Assembly (NCBI RefSeq): GCF_039872765.1
Contig: NZ_JBDPZC010000002.1
Coordinates: forward strand, 439,495 to 503,494
Length of the DNA: 64,000 bases
Direction: 5' to 3'
Origin: Roseateles_B flavus
GTDB taxonomy: Bacteria > Pseudomonadota > Gammaproteobacteria > Burkholderiales > Burkholderiaceae_C
Part shown: positions 58,866-64,000 of the stretch, piece by piece
How the letters are laid out: every line of letters starts with the position of its first letter
How positions within the stretch are numbered: the stretch's first letter is position 1
Position numbers and translations under genes: made by a program
The notes under the pieces: generated by a model
The model's input: the letters and a program-made list of their open reading frames with translations, nothing else
Told to the model about the DNA's origin: nothing
Databases searched by the model: none

Positions 58866-59903
58866 ATGAACTTCCAGATCACCGTCCAGCCCAGCGGCCG
58901 CGAATTTGCCGTCGAACGCGATGAAACCCTGCTTGGCGCCGCCATCCGCCAGGGCGTCGGCCTGCCCTATGGCTGCAAGGACGGCGCCTGCGGGTCCTGC
59001 AAGAGCAAGCTGCTGGAAGGCCGGGTCATCCATGGCGCCCACCAGAGCAAGGCCCTGAGTGCCGAGGAAGAGGCGCAGGGCATGGTCCTGACCTGCTGCG
59101 CCACGCCCCAGACCGACTGCGTGCTGGAAGCCCGCACAGTGCCCGGCGCCGGCGAGTTCCCCGTGCTCAAGCTGCCCAGCCGCGTGATCAGCATCGACAA
59201 ACCCGCGCCTGACGTGGCCGTGCTCCGCATGCAGCTCGCCGCCAACCAGAACTTCCAGTTCCATGCCGGCCAGTACGTCGAGTTCATCCTGCGCGACGGC
59301 GCCCGCCGCAGCTATTCCATGGCCAATGCGCCCCACAACCTGGGCACGCCGGCCGCCATCGAGCTGCACATCCGCCACATGCCCGGCGGCAAGTTCACCG
59401 ACCACGTCTTCGGCGCGCTGAAGGAGAAGGACATCCTTCGCATGGAAGGCCCCTTCGGCAGCTTCTTCCTGCGCGAGGACAGCGACAAGCCCATCGTGCT
59501 GCTGGCCAGCGGCACCGGCTTCGCGCCCATCAAGGCCATCCTGGAGCGCATCCAGCACCTGGGCCTGACGCGACCGGTGCACCTGTACTGGGGCTGCCGC
59601 AGCAAGTCGGACCTCTATCTGCACGACTGGGCCGAGCAGGCCGCCGCAGCCATGCCGACGCTGCGCTACATCCCCGTGCTCTCCGAGCCCAAGCCCGAGG
59701 ACGCCTGGAGCGGCCGCACCGGCTTCGTCCACCAGGCCGTGCTGGCCGACCTGCCGGACCTCAGCGGCTTCCAGGTCTATGCCTGCGGCGCGCCCATCAT
59801 GGTGGAGAGCGCCCAGCGCGACTTCTCGGCCCAGGGCGGCCTGCCCAAGGACGAGTTCTACGCCGATGCCTTCACCTCCGAAGCCGACAAGCACGGCGGC
59901 TGA
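58866..59903 (+). CDS. 2Fe-2S ferredoxin/flavin oxidoreductase (CDP-6-deoxy-delta-3,4-glucoseen reductase-like)
   Basis: 345 aa from the ATG at 58866. Plant-type 2Fe-2S domain at the N-terminus (YGCKDGACGSCKSKLLEG, final Cys in LTCCATP), then FAD-binding domain (RRSYSMANAP) and NAD(P)-binding domain (VLLASGTGFAPIKAIL, VYACGAPIMVESAQ). This order fits the AscD/RfbI-type electron-transfer reductases, widely annotated as CDP-6-deoxy-glucoseen reductase in Burkholderiales; no deoxysugar genes are nearby, so a general role as reductase for an oxygenase is equally possible. A 2OG-Fe dioxygenase gene follows after 75 nt. Confidence 0.9.
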   Translation: MNFQITVQPSGREFAVERDETLLGAAIRQGVGLPYGCKDGACGSCKSKLLEGRVIHGAHQSKALSAEEEAQGMVLTCCATPQTDCVLEARTVPGAGEFPVLKLPSRVISIDKPAPDVAVLRMQLAANQNFQFHAGQYVEFILRDGARRSYSMANAPHNLGTPAAIELHIRHMPGGKFTDHVFGALKEKDILRMEGPFGSFFLREDSDKPIVLLASGTGFAPIKAILERIQHLGLTRPVHLYWGCRSKSDLYLHDWAEQAAAAMPTLRYIPVLSEPKPEDAWSGRTGFVHQAVLADLPDLSGFQVYACGAPIMVESAQRDFSAQGGLPKDEFYADAFTSEADKHGG

Positions 59904-59978
59904 GCGCTACGCACGCTGTGCGCCCGCCCGGACCGCCCGGACCGCGGTGGGCGGCATGACAGCCTCATACTTGCCCTC

Positions 59979-60713
59979 ATGAAGCACTTCCCGCCGCCCT
60001 ACGCCAGCGCCACCCAGTTCGAAGACCGGCTGCGCGAGCTGGGCTCGGCCGTCATTGCGCCCGAGGGCCTCTGCCTGTGGGCGGGCCTGCGCGCCGAGGA
60101 CCTCCAGTCCCTGACGCCCTTCTGGGACGAGCTCCCGCCCGACACCCATCTGCGCGACGGCGGCCGCTACCGCTTCCGCCGCCATGGCAGCTTCGTGGCC
60201 GAGGGCGGGCAGCTGCGCCAGCAGGCCCACCGCGCTCACTGGCAGCCCCTGGACTACAACGCCCTGCACGGCGGCCTGGAGCGCTGGTTCGAGCCCGTGC
60301 AGCCGGCCCTGGCAGCGCTGCCTGCCTGGCAGGCCCTGCTGCTGCGCCTGGCACGCGCGGCCGATGCGCTCAAGGGCCCTCAGCCCTGGTTCATCGAGAC
60401 CCACCAGTTCCGCATCGACACCACCGACGGCATCGGCCGCCCCACGCCCGAGGGCGCACACCGTGATGGCGTGGACCTGGTGGCCGTGTTCCTGGTGAGC
60501 CGGGTGGGCATCAAGGGCGGCGAATCGCGCGTCTTCGAGGCCAACGGCCCGCGCGGCGAGCGCTTCACGCTGCAGGAGCCCTGGACCCTGCTGCTGCTGG
60601 ACGACGAGCGTGTGATCCATGAGACCACGCCCATCCAGCCCGCTGCCGAGCATGGCCACCGCGACACCCTGGTCGTGACCCTGCGCCGCGGCAGCTTCCA
60701 GGACCCGGTCTGA
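59979..60713 (+). CDS. 2OG-Fe(II) dioxygenase family protein
   Basis: 244 aa. Matches the 2OG-Fe dioxygenase family that includes L-isoleucine hydroxylases: iron ligands in PEGAHRDGVDLVAVFLV (His-x-Asp) and DDERVIHETTPI (distal His), and the 2-oxoglutarate-binding Arg in GHRDTLVVTLRRG. Cytoplasmic. It probably hydroxylates a free amino acid or peptide; its position just before a leucine-dehydrogenase-like gene suggests amino-acid chemistry, which is inference. No signal peptide. Confidence 0.87.
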   Translation: MKHFPPPYASATQFEDRLRELGSAVIAPEGLCLWAGLRAEDLQSLTPFWDELPPDTHLRDGGRYRFRRHGSFVAEGGQLRQQAHRAHWQPLDYNALHGGLERWFEPVQPALAALPAWQALLLRLARAADALKGPQPWFIETHQFRIDTTDGIGRPTPEGAHRDGVDLVAVFLVSRVGIKGGESRVFEANGPRGERFTLQEPWTLLLLDDERVIHETTPIQPAAEHGHRDTLVVTLRRGSFQDPV

Positions 60714-60929
60714 GCACCCTGCCCTGGCGCCCTGCCAGGGGATGCGTGCCATGCATCACGGCATGCCGAATGCTTGTGCCTTGACGAAGGCGCGAGGCCG
60801 CCATCACCCCTACACTCTCGGCCCAGCGCGGTCACGAGCCGCGCTGCTTCGCCGCCACAGGGCCTGGCCTGGGCTGATCCAGACGGGTGTGGCGCTCCAT
60901 TCCTCTCGCATCACAAGTGCAAGCACGCC

Positions 60930-62024
60930 ATGTCTGACCTCGTCCGCGCCCTGACCGAATCGCCGGCCTCCATCCCCTCCTCCCTCTTCGGCCTGCCCGA
61001 GCAGCCCGCCCATGAGCGCGTGCTCTTCGCCACTGACGAGCAGACCGGTCTGAAGACCATCCTGGCCGTGCACAGCACCGCCCGTGGCCCCGCCTTCGGT
61101 GGCTGCCGCTTCTGGACCTACGACAACGAGCTGGCCGCCCTGAACGACGCACTGCGCCTGTCGCAAGGCATGAGCCTCAAGAACGCCCTGGCCAACCTGC
61201 CCTTCGGCGGCGGCAAGGCCGTGATCATCAAGCCGGCCGGCGACTTCGACCGCCCCGCCCTCTTCGCCGCCTTCGGCCGCGCCGTGGCCTCGCTCAATGG
61301 CGCCTACATCACTGCAGAAGACGTGGGCACCACCACGGCCGACATGCGCGTGGTTCAGCAGCACACCCAGTTCGTCAGCGGCATCCCGCGCGAAGGCGCC
61401 TTCGGCGGCGACCCCAGCCCCAAGACCGCCTGGGGCGTGTTCGTCTCCATCGACGAAGGCGTCAAGCGCGTGCTGGGCCGCAGCTCGCTGGAAGGCGTGA
61501 CCGTGGCCCTGCAGGGCCTGGGCGCCGTGGGCTGGCACCTGGCCGAGTTCCTGCACCAGGCCGGCGCGCAGCTGGTCGTGGCTGACGTCAACGCCGACAA
61601 GGTCGCCCGCGCCCAGGCCGAACTGAAGGCCCGTGCCGTGAGCGTCAACGAGATCCTGTCCGTGCAGGCCGACGTGCTGGCACCTTGCGCCCTGGGCGCC
61701 GTGCTGAATGCCCAGAGCATCCCCGCCATCCAGGCCAAGCTGATCGCCGGTGCCGCCAACAACCAGCTGGCCACCGTGGCCGACGGCGACGCCCTGCAGG
61801 CCCGCGGCATCACCTACCTGCCGGACTACCTGGTCAACGCCGGCGGCATCGTCAGCGTGGCCCGCGAGTTCCGCAATGAGGGCGAAGAGTCCAAGGTGAT
61901 GGCCGAGGTCAGCGAGATCCGCGGCCGCGTGGCCGAACTGCTGGAGCGCATCAAGGTCTCGGGCAACACGCCGGGCCGCGAGGCCGACGCCTGGGCCCGC
62001 TCCAAGCTCGTGAAGCCTGTCTGA
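60930..62024 (+). CDS. Leucine dehydrogenase-like Glu/Leu/Phe/Val dehydrogenase
   Basis: 364 aa from the ATG at 60930. The size and motifs suit the branched-chain/phenylalanine subgroup: FGGCRFWTYDNELAALNDAL, catalytic Lys in LPFGGGKAVIIKP, AEDVGTTTADM, NAD site LQGLGAVGWHLAEFL and GAANNQLA. It oxidatively deaminates Leu/Val/Ile (or Phe) to 2-oxo acids with NAD+. A branched-chain amino acid ABC transporter (livF, livG) lies on the other side of the repeat array, on the opposite strand. A double-hairpin element starts at the stop codon. Confidence 0.93.
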   Translation: MSDLVRALTESPASIPSSLFGLPEQPAHERVLFATDEQTGLKTILAVHSTARGPAFGGCRFWTYDNELAALNDALRLSQGMSLKNALANLPFGGGKAVIIKPAGDFDRPALFAAFGRAVASLNGAYITAEDVGTTTADMRVVQQHTQFVSGIPREGAFGGDPSPKTAWGVFVSIDEGVKRVLGRSSLEGVTVALQGLGAVGWHLAEFLHQAGAQLVVADVNADKVARAQAELKARAVSVNEILSVQADVLAPCALGAVLNAQSIPAIQAKLIAGAANNQLATVADGDALQARGITYLPDYLVNAGGIVSVAREFRNEGEESKVMAEVSEIRGRVAELLERIKVSGNTPGREADAWARSKLVKPV

Positions 62025-62063
62025 TTGACCACCCCTACCCGCTTCGCGGGCCCCTCAAGGGGC
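62025..62063 (+). repeat. 3' double-hairpin element after the dehydrogenase gene
   Basis: ACCCCTACC, then hairpin CCCGC-TTC-GCGGG (62038-62050) and palindrome CCCCTCAAGGGG (62051-62062), directly after the stop. The same order follows feoB, livF and livG. Confidence 0.65.
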
Positions 62064-62540
62064 AAGCCCGTAGGCCCGGCAGAGCCGGATCCTCGGGCTT
62101 CGTGCGGGGGCCGAGTGGCTACGCCACCGGCCGTCTCGGCATGGCGGGGAACTCTCCTGGCATGCACTAGTCGGCCAGTGGCGCAGCCATGAGGCCGCCC
62201 CAGCGAAGCCCGAGGATCCAGCGCTGCCGGGCCTACGGGCTTCGTGCGGGGGCCGATTGGCTACGCCACCAGCCGTCTCGGCACGGCGGGAACCTCTCCT
62301 GGCATGTACTAGTCGGCCAGTGGCGCAGCCATGAGGCCGCCCCAGCGAAGCCCGAGGATCCAGCGCTGCCGGGCCTACGGGCTTCGTGCGGGGGCCGAGT
62401 GGCTACGCCATCGGCCGTCTCGGCACGGCGGGAACCTCTCCTGGCATGTACTAGTCGGTCAGTGGCGCAGCCATGAGGCCGCCCCAGCGAAGCCCGAGGA
62501 TCCGGCTCTGCCGGGCCTACGGGCTTGCCCCCTTGAGGGG
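62051..62540. repeat. 490-bp inverted-repeat-bounded array
   Basis: A perfect 38-nt inverted repeat joins 62064-62101 and 62489-62526 (ends AAGCCCGTAGGCCCGG and CCGGGCCTACGGGCTT); with one gap it extends to about 50 nt through CCCCTCAAGGGG at the outside. Inside lie about three 142-bp direct repeats. It looks like a MITE-like or recombination-amplified intergenic element. Its left end is a copy of the element after feoB. Confidence 0.75.
62098..62488 (+). repeat. 142-bp tandem direct repeats
   Basis: Successive ATGAGGCCGCCCCAGCGAAG landmarks at 62189, 62331 and 62473 give a period of exactly 142 nt; the preceding partial unit starts near 62098. Each unit contains the hairpin GAAGCCCG...CGGGCTTC and an ACTAGTCGG motif. 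Short open frames in the units are repeats of each other and not believed to be genes. Confidence 0.9.
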
Positions 62541-62568
62541 GCCGCCGCAGGCGGTAGGGGGTGGGCCC
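62527..62568 (-). repeat. 3' double-hairpin element after livF
   Basis: Begins directly after the livF stop. On the plus strand: GCCCCCTTGAGGGGGC, then CCGCCGCAGGCGG, then TAGGGGGTGGGC. Same layout as the element after livG, with different stem sequences but preserved pairing. Confidence 0.7.
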
Positions 62569-63288
62569 TTATTCGCCGAGGTAGGCGGCGCGCACCTTGG
62601 GGTCGTTGAGCAGGTCCTTGCCCGCGCCGGTCATGGTGATCAGGCCGCTCTCCATCACGTAGCCGCGGTTGGCGGCGGCCAGCGCGCGGCTGGCGTTCTG
62701 CTCCACCAGCAGGATGGTCACGCCCTGGCCGTGGATGTCGTTCACGACCTCGAAGATCTTGTCGACCATGATGGGGCTCAGGCCCATGCTGGGCTCGTCC
62801 AGCAGCAGCACCTTGGGCTGCGTCATCAGCGCGCGGCCCATGGCCAGCATCTGCTGCTCGCCGCCGGACATGGTGCCGGCCAGCTGCGTGGCACGCTCCT
62901 TCAGGCGCGGGAAGATGCCGAAGATCCGGTCGATGTCGGCCTCGATCTGCGCCTTGTCGTTGCGGATGTAGGCACCCATCTGGAGGTTCTCCACGATGGT
63001 CATGCGCGTGAAGGTCCCGCGGCCTTCCGGCACCATCACCAGGCCTTGCTTGACCAGGTCCCAGGCGCCCTGGCCCTTGATGGACTTGCCCATGAATTCG
63101 ATGTCGCCCGCGGCCACCGGCTGCAGACCCGTGATGGCCTTGAGCGTCGTGGTCTTGCCGGCGCCGTTGGCCCCGATCAGGCTCACCAGTTCGCCGCGGC
63201 GCACTTCAAAGTCCGCGCCCTTCACCGCCTGGATCCCGCCGTAGGCCACCTTCAGCCCGCTGACCTTCAACAGCACTTCATTCGTCAT
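62569..63288 (-). CDS. livF: Branched-chain amino acid ABC transporter ATP-binding protein
   Basis: 239 aa from the ATG at 63288, preceded by GGAG at suitable spacing (an upstream TTG would add four residues). LivF family: Walker A GANGAGKTTTLKAI, signature GTMSGGEQQMLAMGRAL, Walker B VLLLDEPSMGLSPI, His-loop-region LLVEQNASRAL. Energises import of Leu/Ile/Val with LivG and the LivHM permeases, which lie beyond the window. A leucine-dehydrogenase-like gene nearby suits branched-chain catabolism. Confidence 0.95.
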   Translation of the reverse strand: MTNEVLLKVSGLKVAYGGIQAVKGADFEVRRGELVSLIGANGAGKTTTLKAITGLQPVAAGDIEFMGKSIKGQGAWDLVKQGLVMVPEGRGTFTRMTIVENLQMGAYIRNDKAQIEADIDRIFGIFPRLKERATQLAGTMSGGEQQMLAMGRALMTQPKVLLLDEPSMGLSPIMVDKIFEVVNDIHGQGVTILLVEQNASRALAAANRGYVMESGLITMTGAGKDLLNDPKVRAAYLGE

Positions 63289-63378
63289 CTTTGACTCCAA
63301 ATCTATTGCGTCACTGCCTCGCTGCGCGGTCTTCCCGCGCGGAGCCTCAGGGTCGGGCTCTGCCGGCGCTGGAGGCTC

Positions 63379-63420
63379 GCCCCCTCGAGGGGGCTGGCGA
63401 AGCCAGTAGGGGGCGGGCTG
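63379..63420 (-). repeat. 3' double-hairpin element after livG
   Basis: Directly after the livG stop. Contains the perfect 16-bp palindrome GCCCCCTCGAGGGGGC (63379-63394), then CTGGCGAAGCCAG and TAGGGGGCGGGC. It lies inside the liv operon, so it cannot be a fully efficient terminator. Confidence 0.7.
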
Positions 63421-64000
63421 TCAATGACCACCGGTGCCGAGGTACGCCTCGATCACCTTCTCGTTCTTCTGGACGTCCGCGGGCGTGCCCTCGGCGATCT
63501 GCTTGCCGTAGTCCAGCACCGTCACGCGGTCGCACAGGCCCATCACCAGCTTCACGTCGTGCTCGATCAAGAGGATGGTGCGGCCGTCCTTGCGGATGCG
63601 GTCGATCAGCTCGCGCAGCACCACCTTCTCGGTGGCGTTCATGCCCGCGGCCGGCTCGTCCAGCGCGATCAGCTTGGGGTCCGTGGCCAGCGCGCGCGCG
63701 ATCTCCAGCCGACGCTGGTCGCCGTAGGACAGCGTGCGTGCCTTGAATTCGGCGTACTTGCCGATGCCCACATAGTCCAGCAGCTCCTGCGCCCGCTTGG
63801 CGATCGCGGCCTCCTCGGCCTTGAACGCCGGCGTGCGGAACACCGCTCCGATCAGCCCCGAGTGCGTGCGCACGTGACGCCCCACCATCACGTTCTCCAG
63901 CGCCGTCATCTCCGAGAAGAGGCGGATGTTCTGGAACGTGCGGGCGATCCCCGTCTTGGCCACCAGGTGCACGGCCGTGGGCTGGTAGGGCGCGCCCCCC
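63421..64000 (-). CDS. livG: Branched-chain amino acid ABC transporter ATP-binding protein, 5' partial
   Basis: About 193 codons are visible; the start and Walker A lie beyond the window edge, the frame being open to 64000. LivG features: ARTFQNIRLFSEMTALENVM (Q-loop), signature TLSYGDQRRLEIARAL, Walker B LIALDEPAAGMNATE, LLIEHDVKLVMGLCDRV. The livG-specific insert of about 25 residues after the Q-loop (RTHSGLIGAVFRTPAFKAEE) separates it from livF. Ends 133 nt before the livF start. Confidence 0.94.
   Translation of the reverse strand, partial: GGAPYQPTAVHLVAKTGIARTFQNIRLFSEMTALENVMVGRHVRTHSGLIGAVFRTPAFKAEEAAIAKRAQELLDYVGIGKYAEFKARTLSYGDQRRLEIARALATDPKLIALDEPAAGMNATEKVVLRELIDRIRKDGRTILLIEHDVKLVMGLCDRVTVLDYGKQIAEGTPADVQKNEKVIEAYLGTGGH

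Noticed and set aside
62098..62526. CRISPR-like array
   Set aside because: The 142-nt units repeat throughout with no unique spacers and there are no cas genes.
62189..62609. Three short, similar open frames starting MRPPQRSPRI
   Set aside because: They arise from the 142-bp tandem repeat; 142 is not a multiple of three, so they are not one repeated protein, and no SD is present.

Overview
The window is about 70% G+C and reads as the chromosome of a betaproteobacterium of the order Burkholderiales (Roseateles/Rubrivivax/Leptothrix-like). The evidence is the style of the housekeeping genes (valS, mrcA, coaBC, sbcB, cysM, galU, livFG), a PEP-CTERM-associated PrsT-type TPR lipoprotein, and double-hairpin intergenic repeats. 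The genus call is an inference, since no rRNA gene is present.

Region 1-15083 is the part I cannot match to a described system. It is one tight plus-strand operon of ten genes, with gaps of at most 32 nt and several overlapping stop/start codons. It opens with a very large protein carrying a papain-like Cys motif, a trypsin-like Ser protease with its triad, and a C-terminal CHAP/NlpC-like Cys peptidase. It also encodes a subtilisin-like S8 protease, a probable trypsin-co-occurring (Trypco2-like) protein with a tiny partner, four tandem paralogues of an unrecognised family, and two further unrecognised proteins that are themselves paralogous. No protein has an evident export signal. My reading is a protease-centred cytoplasmic conflict or assembly system whose paralogues are substrates, adaptors or structural subunits.

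Region 15084-18090 is visibly lower in G+C and foreign. It holds two minus-strand genes (a SnoaL-like protein and an HNH-type nuclease), each bounded by matched integron core sites (GTTAGGC/GCCTAAC and GTTGGGC/GCCCAAC). A decayed IS110-type transposase lies between them. No integrase gene is visible, so this looks like a small orphan cassette array.

Region 18091-29868 is core genome on the minus strand: a GreA/B-like factor, dut, coaBC, trmB, then a nucleoside uptake and salvage operon (BMP-family binding protein, ABC ATPase, two permeases, cdd, purine nucleoside phosphorylase, deoC, deoA). A PurR/LacI-like palindrome lies near the operon promoter. A Fur-box-like site precedes feoAB on the plus strand (29869-32119).

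Region 32441-46151 holds a small secreted protein, prsT, sbcB, a Tat-exported S9 peptidase, mrcA (PBP1A), an S41-like peptidase, a KAS III-like synthase and guaC, whose leader contains an early terminator hairpin. Region 46394-57794 has an acyltransferase-3/SGNH membrane protein, a CocE-like hydrolase, valS, a 2-hydroxyacid dehydrogenase homologue lacking catalytic residues, galU, a TusA-like protein, cysM, tRNA-Leu(CAA) and a rhomboid protease. Region 57813-64000 has an SDR protein, a 2Fe-2S flavin reductase, a 2OG-Fe dioxygenase, a leucine-dehydrogenase-like enzyme, a 142-bp tandem array inside long inverted repeats, livF and a partial livG.

Two dispersed repeat families run through the intergenic spaces: a 16-mer (GGGGTCAGGTCTTGCC or close variants) and a 3'-end double-hairpin element.
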